The position numbers and the translations under genes were made by a program. From positions 28,563,643-28,627,642 of the forward strand of contig VZDJ01007753.1 in NCBI GenBank assembly GCA_008694505.1: a stretch of 64,000 nt of DNA, in the 5' to 3' direction. Positions within the stretch are counted from its first letter, which is position 1. The number at the start of each line of letters is the position of its first letter. Source of the DNA: Cyanoderma ruficeps. Its lineage: Eukaryota; Chordata; Aves; Passeriformes; Timaliidae. Below the pieces are notes generated by a model that saw only the letters and a program-made list of their open reading frames with translations, made no database searches and was not told the origin of the DNA. Shown one piece after another: positions 22,401 to 35,600 of this stretch.

Positions 22401-24452
22401 CACTAAAGACATCAAAGAAAAATCATTTCAGAACACTGTCACATATTCCATAAATTAGAAATTACACATTCACAAGGCTTGATCTGCATTTACATCCACG
22501 AGCAGGTTCTGTTACTTTAATATAGTTTTTTAATTTTTGTATTATGGTTGTGTGCCAGGCTGGGATTCATTTATTTCCATGGAATTATATCATACAGTAG
22601 TAGTAAAGATACAGTCCTTTTACTGCTGATATGAAAATCTCAGGGTGGCAGAAAACGCACGAACATCCTGTGTCTCCTGTAGATCTGTGCAGACTGAGTC
22701 CCACCTGAGCCTGGTGTTAATCTATTCTGTGGTGGGTGTGTATGTGAAAGGGAAAGTGCTCCTCTGCAAATTGTGTATGTGTGTGTGTATGCTCCTATCT
22801 GGACACTGGTGGTTATTCTTCCCCTCATATTCTGGGAACACTTGAGAAAGATATGCAACTATTCATACAGTCAAATAAAGCCCTAACTACTTTTTAGCTG
22901 AAGATGAAAAACAACCCTAGTATCCATATAATCATATTTAAAACAAGCCATGAATAATAGGATGTGAAAACAAAAAGTGGCCTCATTTCCTGGCGTCATT
23001 TAGTGTGATGCCAGCCAGAGGCTGCTCTTGAAGATCACCAGAGTTCAGGGATTGCCCATGAGGGGAGGGACTGTTGTCACTGCTCTGCTGGTTTCAGATT
23101 TCAGCCATCATAACTTTGTCTATTTCTATGCGGTATGAAAACAGATGTGCTTGGTGCTTATCAGACACACTGTAATTGGGGGGAGAGGTTAGGGTCTGCA
23201 GGAATCTAATTTAGGTATCAATGAGCTCCATCGACGGGCCAAGTTCCCCAGGGGGTTGGTTTACTTTTAGCAGTGTTTCCTAGATAAGGCACGATGGAAT
23301 GGTGAATGTTGCTTGTTGTTGCTTTAGCTGCCCATAACTCAGGACAATAGACAGCCTGCAATCCAGCTGCACCAGTTGGCACTTGGGTTCAAAGGGCCTT
23401 GGTTTCATATTAGTTGAATAGAAAAGGTCAATAAGAGGTGAGAGACAATTGAATGTGGCTAAATAATATGGGAATGAGAGCTGCAAGTGTTTGACTCATC
23501 TCTGCTGATGTGATATTGATCTGAACTAGAAATGTCAAACCCTTCTCCACCCAGAGGTTTAGAAATGCTTCTAATGCGTGTCACTAAGAGATAAGAATCA
23601 GACCAAGAATATATTAGCAGATGCCACAGGGAATAAAGCGTAAACAACCCAAGAACAATAGTTCCTGTGTATCAGCTACAAATAAGGTGTTCTCACTTGG
23701 CAGAGCACGGTCTGCTTATGCCTGACCCTTCAGGGCAGCCTGGGCATGCCAAAGACGGTTCTCCTGGGAGGAGAGGTCAGGTACAAGGAGACTGTATAAG
23801 GATGAGGTGGCAGATTCATGACACTGCACCTGTGCCCGCACATGGAGAGGTGGAGGAAAGGATTGAAGTCATTGGATTTGCTCTACACTGAATTTCCACC
23901 CAACATTTTTCTGACTGACCTTCATATTTTACGCTGAGAGCACCCAACTGGATTCATGAAGGATTTTAGGCATCATGCTGCAGCTTCCAGTTAAAAAATG
24001 GATCTTCATAGCCTCTGCTATGCCATGATTTAACCCTCTAGAGGCACCTCCCCAGCACACTAATTTTCCTTCCTGTATAGTACTTCAGATTTTTCCCATT
24101 AGACACGTGTGTGCAACTTGACTTTACACTTGACAAGAACTGTCCCTTCTGTATTATGCTTATTCTTTGATCTCAGATGAATAAAATCAGCTTAATTCGC
24201 CTAATGCATAAAGCCTTGCACAAAATGCAGTCAGATTGCAAAAGGACAGAGAAAGGAAATCCTGTAGCCTGGAGGTTAAGGCATTTTTCATGACAAAGCA
24301 GAGTTACTTCTGCTGCAGTGATTATTTCTGTATTTTATATCCACTGGAAAAAAAAAACCAAACCTGTCAGGAGAGACGGATGCAGAAACCCAACTAAGGT
24401 TGACTGATCTCCTCCTCAAGCACAGGGTTTTGCTTCACATCCCTGCTCCACA

Positions 24453-24525
24453 GTCTGACAGAAGAAGGATTTGAACATACATCCCTGACATTCAAGTAAG
24501 CATATTAATCACTGAGCTGTCTGAC
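24453..24525 (-). ncRNA. tRNA-like fossil with Pol III A and B box matches
   Basis: On the minus strand an A-box-like AGCTCAGTGAT (24518-24508) is followed about 31 bases later by a consensus B-box core GTTCAAATCC (24476-24467), tRNA-like spacing. Stems are poorly paired: a partial anticodon-like stem CTTAC/GTCAG is visible but the T stem is broken, so this is not a functional tRNA. A 7-base direct repeat GTCTGAC flanks it (24453-24459 and 24519-24525), possibly a target duplication of an old tRNA pseudogene or tRNA-derived SINE. Confidence 0.35.
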
Positions 24526-25007
24526 TTTTTTTCTTTTTCTTATTTAGAGAGACTGACTACATACCAGTTTTCTGATGTATTGGAAAGCAACCAGTGGGGA
24601 TTTGGACTAAACAAACCTCTTTTCCTTCCTTCTTCCCTGACAGGAAGGGCGTCAGTATGTCTCCATCTTCAAACAAGCTAGGAACATGGGACATTTGACA
24701 GAGATTGTTCCTTTGAAGTCAATACTAAATTGAGGCCTGTCTGCAATACTGAATTTGTGTACCAAAGGAAAGAGCTCTTACAGAAATATCTAGAGAAACG
24801 GTGCTTTTGCTGAAATACTCTGTGTCAGTCTCCTGCTGCATCAGGACTAAGGTGGCAATGTTGCTGCTATAAAATCAGTGAGAATCATCTACTTTTAAAT
24901 GTATTGGTTTTAGTCTTACCCATGCTTTGCACCAGTGTACAAAAAGCAGGAGTTTTTTTTCTTCAGCATTTAAATATTAAAGGGAAAAAAAAGTAAAAAA
25001 TTACTTA
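24526..25007. other. intergenic between tRNA-like fossil and solo LTR
   Basis: AT-rich unique sequence. No gene was seen. Confidence 0.6.
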
Positions 25008-25644
25008 CTTCAGTGCGGTGGTGTGGTGCTTCTTCCAGGGCTTTTGCCCGCTCTTCCAGGCTAGCTCTGGCACCGCGTCGCAAAAAGGTACAGTCCTGTA
25101 TTGTGGAATACAGTTCCAATCCTGTGCGTCCTTGTCTCAGCAGCAGTGTGAACAATGTGAGAAATAAAGGGATGAGACTCTGGTGGGGAACTTCAGCTGG
25201 GTTTTATTAGATTCACATGACTTCCTTCCACCCAGGAGTCAGCCCGCCAAAAGTCTGCCAAACCCGCTGGTTCTCCCCTTAAATCTGGGGGTGGGGGAAT
25301 GGGGAGGATACAGCTTGAAACCCATCCAGAATGGGAAGGGAGTGACCCCAAACCTAAGTGACAACTCATAGAACGAATCAAGGAACAAAGGGGAAAGGGG
25401 AACCTAGACCCCGCCAATCATTCAAAGTCCTCGCCAGAATTTTCTGGATATCAGGGTGAGGCCTTGAAGTGACAGACAGGACCCAGGTGTCCCATAAATG
25501 ATGATTGATTAATAACGATAACTGGGGTAAACCATGATGGGGTAAAACATGGGGTACGTGGGAGAAACCATTGTTAAACAACATAAAATGAACAGATACA
25601 TACAAAAAACTGTCAAAACCCCAAAACACATCACTACACTTCAG
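25008..25644 (-). mobile_element. solo LTR of an endogenous retrovirus with 6-bp target duplication
   Basis: A 625-base element at 25014-25638 begins TG and ends CA and is flanked on both sides by CTTCAG (25008-25013 and 25639-25644), an exact 6-bp target-site duplication. Read on the minus strand it starts TGTAGTGATG and carries AATAAA at 25208-25203 two-thirds along, followed by U5-like sequence. The long first part is U3-like with a TTTAAG TATA-like word about 70 bases before the poly(A) signal. There are no gag, pol or env genes on either side, so it is a recombined solo LTR. A 6-bp duplication suits class II (alpha/beta-retrovirus-like) elements; the family name is not known to me. Confidence 0.85.
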
Positions 25645-28600
25645 TAATTCCTGAAGAATTTCCATGTCAGCATAAGAAAACTTAGGGGAATGATCATACT
25701 TAATCTGAGCTAAAATCTCACACTGTATCTTAACAAAGATTCCCAAGTAATTGTGACTTCAAATCACTGCTCACAACGGTTAACATTTCCAGGGAAACAG
25801 GAATGGGGCTTGGTTGGTGTTTTTGATTTAGCCAGACTCCTCTGGTGGGAGAGAAGCAAGGGAGAGAGAAGATGGAATAAACCTTCAGACTGAATCCTCT
25901 TGCCAGACTTATAAACTACAATGAGAGAATTTATCCTGTCCTTCTGACACTCTAAAGATTAGCTTACTGGTTTAATTATAATTGGTCATGCAACATACAC
26001 AGGGTTTTTTCTCTTTTTTTTTTCTTTTTGTTTTTAATGTGAAGGGACTATGCCACAAGCACAAGTCTGCAACAGCCACTAGATTTTCAGTTTCTCTCAG
26101 GAAAATAAGTTTTCCTAAATAAAATAAACAGGATTAAGAAATCTTAAAATAATTTAAATTGCTTTTTTCTAAGTCAAGCAAATGTTGTCCTTCCTTGAAA
26201 AGTAGGCTTTTAAATTTAGACTTTAGACTTGTATAGTTACACATATTAATACATGAATCTATGTATGTCATCTGCAATGACAGTTCAGAGGTGTGCTTGA
26301 ATGCATTCATTGCTGATGTGCTGGATTTATGGCAACTGGGCCAGAGGTCTGTGAAACTTTGCTCTTCTCATTCACAACAGGACTGAAATGCCTCTGCTGT
26401 TCAGTAGGGCTTGTATGCTTGTCACCATTAATGTTCCCTCTAATTTATTTCTGTGTGTGACAATTAGCCGTCTGAATACCAATGTGAAACTTGTAGCCCT
26501 AATTCACACAATGCTGGAAATGGGACAACAAAATAAATGAGTGTGCAATCCTGTTTCTTTTTTTTTATATTCTGGGGCACACTCAGTTTATGGTGTAAGT
26601 TTCTACAGATTTATGGCTTCTTCATCATGTTAGAAAGTAAAATTAAGTTATTTTGCAGTGCATTGCATGCAGACCCTCAAAGTCTGTGTCCAAGGAAACA
26701 CAGCTACATCACTGATAGACACCTCTTGTGCAAAAACCTCAAACAGACTGAAAACGCATCCTCCCAGCCAAGTCTTCACTTTGAGTTTTGTCATTTGAGA
26801 TGAAGAAAGAGAGAAAGAGAGAAGACAGAGGCATTCAGAGTATTCAGAACTCTCTTTTACCTGACTGGGACCAGGAGTGCACTGCCCGATCGGGAGGAAA
26901 ATCCCCAAGAGAAGCAGTTTGCCATTCTGGATCTATCTCTGTGCTCCAGAGTTCTGGGCAAAAGGCATGAAGGGGGCAGATGGAAGTGGATTTCGGGGCT
27001 GTGAGAGCACTGGAGTGTCTGGAAGGTGTGTCACATCTCAGCATACTGTCCCAGTCCCTATGTTTGCAAGCTAAGGTTTTGCAGATGGACTTGCAGGAAT
27101 CCTGAACTTGTGTTGCTCTGAGATATTACCAAATGCACATTGTCCCTTTTGCTCACTGCCTGGGGGCAGTAAGCTCAGGGGCAGCCACAAATTCAGGGGT
27201 ACTGATAATACCCCTGTCACATCCAGATGTCCTGGCCATTGCAGTGGTCTCTAGTGAACCTGTTTGTGGCTACAGCTGTGCCTGGCACAGACTGCTCACT
27301 TTCATGGCTCCTCTGTCAGGCACAGCTCAGAGGGCGGATGCCCATTGTTGTGTCAAGCGGCTACATGCAGTGTGTATTACATCTCAAATAGTCAAGCACA
27401 CAAGTACAAAATTAAACTTTCTGGCAGTAAAATTTTATTGCTCCAGTGATGACATTAATTGAATTCAAAGAGTGAGCAGGCTTGGGTAGAATGGCTTCAT
27501 TCTGAAGCCTGGATGGAGAAAAGTATTTCAGAGCCATGTACCACTCTTTCACTATAGTGTCATGTTTTCTAAGGTGATTTATTTGACCCCAGTCTGTACA
27601 CCAGGGTGTGGTTTCTAGAATAGTATGATGACCCATCCTTAAGGGGAAGGAACTTCTTTGGGTCTCTACGGTTATGCTTAGTGTGCATAAGCAATACATC
27701 CTCTGTCTGAGTTGGCAGAGTCTCTCTGCCTGTAGATTGTGCCACTTAAAACAGCAACTTTCTGTGTCTGAAAAGCAGGGTAAAGGGCTGAGTGAGTAGG
27801 GATTCTGGAAAAAAAATACTTGAACACCAAACTAGAGTGGTCTACCTAAGTGTGTGGCCTTAAGAACACAGACGTGCAGACGTGGAAAAGAAAATCCTTA
27901 TCCCTATTAAAAGCAGTGGGAATTTTACCACTAGATTCAGAAAGGCTAAATTGCCGTCTAGGGCATATTGGAAAATGTAATTAATTTTTCTGGGAAAGAC
28001 ATTGAAATGGAAATGTCAACATTTCCTTCAAAAAAAGAAAAAAAGCATTTTTATTTTAGAAGAATGCATTTGAAAAAAAAATCTCTTAAACTGACATTTT
28101 CTTGTTACTACCCACATCAGAAATGAAAAGTAGCTATTATCCAGTGACATAGAAGTAGGTTACTGAAATTACTGGAGTTTTAGTGTTCCAGCTTGGCTGA
28201 CACTAAGTATGATGACTGTTCTTTAGATAAAAAGGGGTTTTTTGGCTATATAGAGTAACAGGCAACTTCCTTATCATCTTCAGATTATGACATATGCAGA
28301 TTATAAGCATTAAAAAAACCCTATCTATACATTCTGGAGAGAGACTGCTACACAGTATTGATGATAACCTAAGACTCTTCTGCTTCATTGCCCTAAATGT
28401 CATAATTCTTAAATTGGATAATCTCAGGATGTCCCGCCTATGTCTAGGCAGGAAATTGAGCCTAATTCTCATTCCTGCAGTTATCTGCCTGATGATGGCT
28501 GGATGAGTGTGGAGCACTGTGTACTGCAGTTGCCTGTGATGTGTAAATTCAGCTGAAAAAAGCATGCATTTTCCATCAAAGCATTTTCCATCACTATCTG

Positions 28601-31600
28601 CTTGGCACATACCTTCAAAAAGAAACTATAAAAGAGACAGACAAGGGTTGCATTTATTGTCTTAATTTTATGTGTATCAGCCCTTGGCAGGACTAAATGA
28701 CAGTGAAATCAACAGTCATAAACAGAGCAAGAACAAAGATTCATGGTATAAGCTGTTTCCTTTGTTCTTTATTTGCAATTCTTGTGAATACAAAATTAAA
28801 ACACTAAGCAGCTGTTATCTCCTGTTTGTGGCTTAGAGCAAAAGCCCAGAATACCCCAGAATTTTACATAGTTCCACATCAAAATCATGATTCAACCCTG
28901 TCCTGATCCAAACAAAATGACTCCTTCCTCAAAGTACTGATGCAAATGAGGTAAATTTTACTTCTGGGTTTTTCTGTTGACTTCATAGGTCGGATGTACT
29001 GATAACACCATAAAAATTTTTTGTTTTCTACTCTTTCCTTAGCACAGTCTGAAACCCTTGAAACTACTGAAACCCCAGCAGAATCCTCATGGGCAAATAA
29101 TAGTATTCTGCTTAAGGAATACATTCTATTTCAACCACGTTGTCCATTTGTCATTCTATTTGTCTTTTAAGTTGAAAAACAGAATTGCTGTCTAGCTCTC
29201 TTCATAGTGTTGAAAAGGAATGTGAATAATTCACAAACCTGTTGAGGCTGTACTGATGGTTGGAGAGGGGGTCAGAGAGAAACCATTACTTGCTTTCTAT
29301 GCTTAGAAAGCAAACCAAAGAGTCATTCAGGGGAAAATCATTGTTTTAGCATGGCCATGTTGAAAGTTGCTTAAGAGCAACTTTGTAGTTGGATGTAAAC
29401 ACAGACATGTGCTAAGTGTTCCTCTATAAAATGTTTGTGAAAGCTTTAACCAGTAGATCTGCTATCCTTATTCAGTTGATCCTCACAATCTGTGCCCTTT
29501 GAAGCCAAGGTTCTGCAGGTATCTAATAGTTTATTGCTGGGTGATGGTCCAAAACCAGTTTCCTAAACTGTTTCAAATTCTTTTTAAAATATAGTGAAGG
29601 AAAATACTGTTTTTTAATGTTTAAATTCAAAAGGCAACATCAGAGACAGAGGAGACAGAGACTTCTGTTGCCTTAGTAAAAATGCATTGTAATACAAGAG
29701 TTCTGAATGCCAAGTTTAAGTGTCTCAAATATCAATATCAACAAATTTCTCCGGAGACCATAGGCAGATATATTAGCTAAAAGACTAAAGCACTGTTTCT
29801 GGAAGATACTGAATTTCCCTCAACTCCCTTTGAACTCAGTGGGAAAGATAAGGGTGTCCAGGGCAGGACAAATTATAAAGGTATTGGATAATAACGTTCA
29901 TCATCTTGCTTCCTAAGATGCACTTTGGGTTTCTTTTTGGCTGTCATCACTTCTAGATTAAAGCTCAGGGAGAGGGTAGAATATTAAAATATCATCCAAT
30001 TTATAATTGCTTACTAAAGTCAATTCACAGATGACCTTGAAAAAGAATTAATCCAGCTAGCTTATAAAAGAGGATGACCCTGTCATTCTGAATAAGATCG
30101 GAGCAGGTGATAGAACAGCAATGTGGTGGGAGTGAAAGATGATGGAGAAGATTAAAGTACCCAGTATATGAAAGGATTTCTTCAGGGATTTCCTCCTCCC
30201 TTACATCCTGACAAAAATGCACAGATTCAAGTTGACAGTATAAATATATTATAAATTCAGGATCTGGTCAACAGCTCTTGCTACAGGTAAAGCAGGCAAT
30301 TTAAAATTCTGTCAAAGTATTATCAGCTCAGGTTTTTCCATATTAGAGGAAGAGTCTTTCTATAAAAATGTAACCCAAATTTATAAACATTCAAGAATCT
30401 AGAATTTATTTCTGGATTTATTTTCCTTGTTTCTTAAAGCAAACTTTTATTGTCACTTTAACTTGGACAAAGATTGTGAAAAATAACAGATAGGTGGGGG
30501 ATGGTGAGAGAAAGGGGTTTCCTCAACATTGTAAAAAGCAGGATAAAAACTGCATGTCCTTAAATGATTAATACTATTTTTAAAATATTGAACTTCAGGG
30601 TTTTTCTTTAAATCAGACAGTTATGCATCTTCAAATGCCTCTTTGTGGCATATCTGGAAGGGATTGACTAACATACATGGTTTTGTATGGTCTAGAAGTT
30701 TAGACACTTAAATGGATGGAAAGGAGAGAAAAATCTGAAACCAGCTTTATAGACCGAAATGGAGTCTTGAGGGAAGTGAAGACCAAGGGGGGCTGGGGTG
30801 GCTGTTACAGAGCAGCTGTAGTGCAGATGCGCCAGCAATCTTAGTCAGAAACTTTTAAACTTTCTTACACTGAGGGATTTCTTGACAAAACTTTAAAATA
30901 AACAGGGAAAACTTCAGCTGACATGAAATGGTTGTGCTCCGATTTAGTCTATTTGCCAGGTGACTGCAGACGAGAAGTATTTCCAGTTCTGAGTCCTACA
31001 GCTCCTTATTAGTGATCCCCTAGGACAAGAAGACAGCTGTTTTCTAGCCCTTAGAAGCTACGTATTGAGATTTACCTTCAGGGCAAAACCTTGACAGTTT
31101 TGTGCTGACTTCCATAACCTTCATGTCAGATGTAAAAATGCAGTACTATAAAACAATAAAACCAAAGAACATGAGTAGTAGGCACACATCTTTTTAAAAT
31201 GAGCAAAGCATTGCACCAAGCATACAATTTTTTCCTGAAGGTATGATGACTGACAAATGATTGTTATGTTTCTTAATGTACTCCTGGAGGCTTTCACATT
31301 AAATATGTAAAATCCAAACAGAACTGCCAATAGTTTTGCAGAAGTGAAAACTTTGTTTCAAATCAGGAACAGTACACCTAGTCCAGTGAATTTTAACCTA
31401 GTTTTAATCCTCTGTGGTCAGACAAAAGTCTCTATATAAATACTAGGGCAGGAAAGGCGCAGGGAGTACATCTGTGGCTGAAACACCAGAAGAGAAAATA
31501 ATCTGTAGGTGATGGGGTGTCCAACACTCAAGGCAAGGTTTTTGTCAGATAGAGCTGTGAATGCATAAATATGGATGACCAAGGAAAAGATTTTAGCCCT

Positions 31601-32518
31601 GAAATAGTGCCACTTTCACTTAAAATTTTTATGTCAATATTGTCCCCAATAAACAGGAATCATTATAAATCCAAAAGTAACAGAGCCAAACATCAGACTG
31701 TTGTAATTCTCTGTGACTTTCTCAACTGTTAGTTATTAATGTTTATTTAATTACAGCAGTGCATAAAGTTATTATTAAGCTTAATTTTGTTTTCTCTTCA
31801 CAAGGTGCGGCCATCCTTCTCACATTATGAGACTGAATATGAAAACACATTGTTTAATATTAGATTTGGTGTTATTTTGGGGGTTTTGTAGTTGCAGACC
31901 ATACAGAATTCTGCCTTTGGATTTTGCAGAAATTGTTTTTTTGCAGAAATTATTCCATATTTTTAGCTAACATAATAATTAAGTTTACAATTTGATAGTG
32001 AGCCATTTTATTTTTCTCTGTGTGGTTTCATGCTGAGGTTTTAATTTTAGAAAGGATATGCAACTGGACAATCTCGTCAAATGTATTACTTATGCAGGCA
32101 GGTAGTGAAAATTAACTTTATCGTTAGTAGCTCATTACTGTTCTCATATCCTTCAAAATCAAATCACTTCAAATTGTTTACTTTCATTGGATACAATCAT
32201 TGCATTTAACTACACAGACCTACACATTCAGAAGAGCCTGAGCAATTTTTTCTATGTTACTTTAATTATGCAGTACATAGTAAAAGCAATTTATTATTGG
32301 GACAGGTACATCACACTCATTTCCATATGTCACACCCACTCCCTTAATCTCTCTCTCTCTCTTTTTTTTTTTTTTTAATAAAAGGGAACACAGAAACACA
32401 TATTATCTTGTTCAATATCCTATTCCCAACAGCAGCCAACACCAAATGCTCCCAATGGGAAAAAGAGATCCTTCAGTTAAAGACCAGTGAGTCTACTGCA
32501 GAGATTTCTGCAAAACCT
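25645..32518. other. gene desert, no gene recognised
   Basis: AT-rich unique sequence with short T-rich runs (for example near 26007-26035). A minus-strand open frame of 135 codons (28203-28610) has no recognisable domain and ordinary AT-rich composition, and is treated as chance. No repeat family was firmly identified. Confidence 0.6.
32349..32376. repeat. (CT)n followed by poly-T
   Basis: About six CT units run into a 15-base T run. It is a simple repeat; as a pyrimidine tract it lacks a convincing adjacent AG exon. Confidence 0.9.
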
Positions 32519-32603
32519 ACCTTGTTGGACTAGATGATGTGAGGTTCAACTCAATTATCTTTCAGAAGATGTCTTCCAGCCAAACCTTTCTATGATTCTA
32601 TGA
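32519..32603 (+). mobile_element. short CR1 LINE 3' tail fragment
   Basis: The words TTGTTGGACTAGATGATGT and a TTCCAGCC stretch, ending with TTTCTATGATTCTATGA, match the extreme 3' end and octamer tail of CR1. Only about 85 bases remain, heavily diverged. Confidence 0.7.
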
Positions 32604-35600
32604 ATATAAGGAAAGACAATATCTTCAGACACTATTTCCTTCTTTTTAGACTTGGACTGTTCCAGAACAATCCAATACATAATATTTTACATTTATACAT
32701 ACCTCACGAAGGCTCTATCCACTGCGCATTTGGAATATCATAAAAGTTACAGCTCTTTTTAAGTTTCATACTTGTACAGTACAAAGGAAAAGGGAAAGCA
32801 AAACCAAGAATTAAGTGTGCCATTGCCTGAGGCATTTAGGAATTTTGTTAAACACTAATTCATCATGCTCTAGTGCTACAGCTCTTCTTCATGCCAGTGA
32901 TGTCTGTCTTTCTTCTCATGCTTGTCAAGCTTCTCAAGCTTGACAAGTACTAATGCAAAATTTCAGAAGTGTCAGTTCAGTTGCTTTAAGGTAAAAAGCA
33001 TGAAAAGTACAGTTTGAGAAGCTTAAAGAAAGATCAGCTGAAGTTTCAGACTAGCTGCTCTGAGGAGAGCTTAAACTCACAGAAAGGTTTGCGATGGTCT
33101 AGTCAGATGAGGGAAACACAGTGGCTTCTCTTCAGTGTTATACTATTTTGTATAAGAAATTGTCGATTTGAATATCTAACCAAGTCACCCTGTCTCTGTA
33201 CTTTCATCTTATAGTCTCAGGAGAACTGTTACAGTTCACATTTACATGCATTTTCACTCAGAGTCATTGATAGTTCCCTCTGCACACAACAGGGGTGCTT
33301 AGGAGCAGGTATAGGCACAGTGCTTTAGGAAGTATATTTCATTGAGATCTAATTATGACGTTACCACAGGTACATTATCAAAATTGCTTTATAACAGTCC
33401 AAACACACTAGAACAAGAGCTGCTCTGGAAGCTGGGTGGTGGGGCCAGGTAGGCACCAGGGTCTGCTCCCTGGCACAGCTTCCTCCCCAGTGGACTGTGC
33501 CACCTGTGTTTGGCTTCACAGGCAGCTTTCCCCTCCTCCCACACCTCTGACCATTCCAGCACAGCCTGCCCAAGAAGGTTGCTATGTGTACAGAGTACAT
33601 CTTTAGCTATCTCCCTCTGGAGTCCTGAGTTAGCATGCAAAGGAAAGGGGACCTGCTAGACCTCACAGCCTGTAACATCATTGCTGCTTCATTGTTATTG
33701 TTATTGCTTTTCCTTTCCCAATGTGATGTGATAAGGTTGAGAAACCAGCAGGAAGGACACATTGTAGATTTCATTAATCCTTTCCCTTTGGAAAGCTGGA
33801 TATCAACTCTTTCTTACATTTCAGGCTCCATTTCTATCCAGGTACAGCAGGATCCCAATGGGTTTAGGCAGAAGTGAACATTTTCAGCAGTTTCTGGGTC
33901 TCAGTCTCAGACTATTGCAATGTTGCTCCCTTTTATCTGAGAACAAGCATCTTGTCTTTGCTTCTGAAATATAGCTGGGCTCTGTTACAAGCTCAGTGTG
34001 CTGCTCAGAGATGCCTTGCCAAGGTTTACACACAGGTCTTCCGTTGTTTCTGGTGCTGTTGAATAATTCTCCCTGTTTCTCTAGTTTCTTGTCTATGGAT
34101 GAGCTTCTTAGTGAACAAGAAAATGTGTTGCTGTCTAAAACCCTGATCCTGCCAGGTGAGAAATGCCCTCAATTCTTAATTAATCATCACTCCAACAAAT
34201 GCTTAGATTGCATATACACTGTAGGACCAGAAATTAGCGCATAGCTCCATGATAATCTCTAGGCAGTATTAGACATGCTGCTGTTCTAAATCCAAATGCC
34301 TTCTGGAGCTGCATCAGCAGCTTCCATAGCCCTGGCAGGAGGCTTTCATTTCCCTGGTGAAGATCACTGCCCTTCACCTTATCTTGAAATCAGGCTCCTG
34401 GGAGAGAGTTGATTTTTCCAGTCCTTGCCTAAAATAAATATTTCAATGTTTTATCAAATGGCTGTTTAATGTAAAACTCAAACATGTTGAGAAATAAGTT
34501 CCCAATGCTATTCCTTCTCTAATAAACACCTGAACTTCCAGCATGGTGTCTTGTGTTCAGCTCTTGAATGTTGTCTTCGTCTGTAGTTCTTTGAGTTCTG
34601 CAGGGAGGGTATATCAGCTTCAACTGAAAGCAGCAAAAGCACTTTTGTATGTTTTGCTTAATTGGAAGCCAGATGGTTGTGAATTCTCTGCTGGGAGCGA
34701 CACAATAATGAATGCCCTCCTGAGGGGGAACTGAGCTGATTCCTTTTCCCTGGACGACATAGTGGGTTGGTAGTACAAGGCCTCCTGTGGCACCATTTGT
34801 GGCACAAGCAGAATCAGCACATTTTTGATTCTTGTCTCCAGATTAAATACTTAAGTGATATAAGCAAAGTGATATATAAGTGATAGGCTCTATGGTATTT
34901 TAACACACTGCAACAAATCTCTTTATGATCATAATTTTTATCAAAAATGGAGTGAAATCAGAACTGGACATGTAATTTTTCAAGATTGTATCTTCAAATA
35001 GCATCAAAATACTTAATGCATTTTATCTGATATCAAATCTGTTTGTGTTGATTAATAAAAAATGAGCACAGGCATGAACTGTTTATACTTGGTATTGGAC
35101 AGATATTCTGAGCAAGAGGGTATGCCACTTTTTTGTGCTAAAAAATGTCAGTTTACATTATGTTAAGCATTCATGCTATAGCACAAACAATTTAAACCAT
35201 CATGTCCTTTTTACTCAGTAAATGCAATCTACTAATATTGTTTTGCAGTAAATATTTCTAATTCCTTTGCTGTACTAATAGCCGCAGGAATATTAAGAAA
35301 AGCAATCATCAATATTACACACTTAAGGGAAACCAAATGCTTTTAACAGCTGCTCTTTTACTCTGTGATTAGACTACATATAAGTCTTAGGTAAAATGCA
35401 TAAAATTAAAGGTGAAAGGTAAAAAGGGAGAACTGCAATGTTCAGAAATTGACACCATGCAAGACTCAGGACATCCTCTTCTGTCCTGGTTTCAGGGACA
35501 AGCTATGTTGTAAAACAATGAGGAATTAAGTCATTCTCCTTTTTTTTCTCCTTCTCGCAAAGTATCTTTGAACTCTTGGGCAGACCACCCAGATCCCAGC

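Larger units (their letters stand above)
16201..24452. other. start of gene desert, no gene recognised
   Basis: AT-rich unique sequence upstream of CLEC14A. Apart from the tandem duplication/G tract at 16.7 kb, it holds an AT dinucleotide-rich patch (19348-19411) and a GC-rich patch at about 20690-20990. That patch has a 165-codon + frame (20600-21097) without a recognisable domain. No complete gene or RNA was found. Confidence 0.6.

Noticed and set aside
28203..28610. 135-codon minus-strand frame
   Set aside because: Ordinary AT-rich desert sequence, no domain, no regular start context or neighbours.
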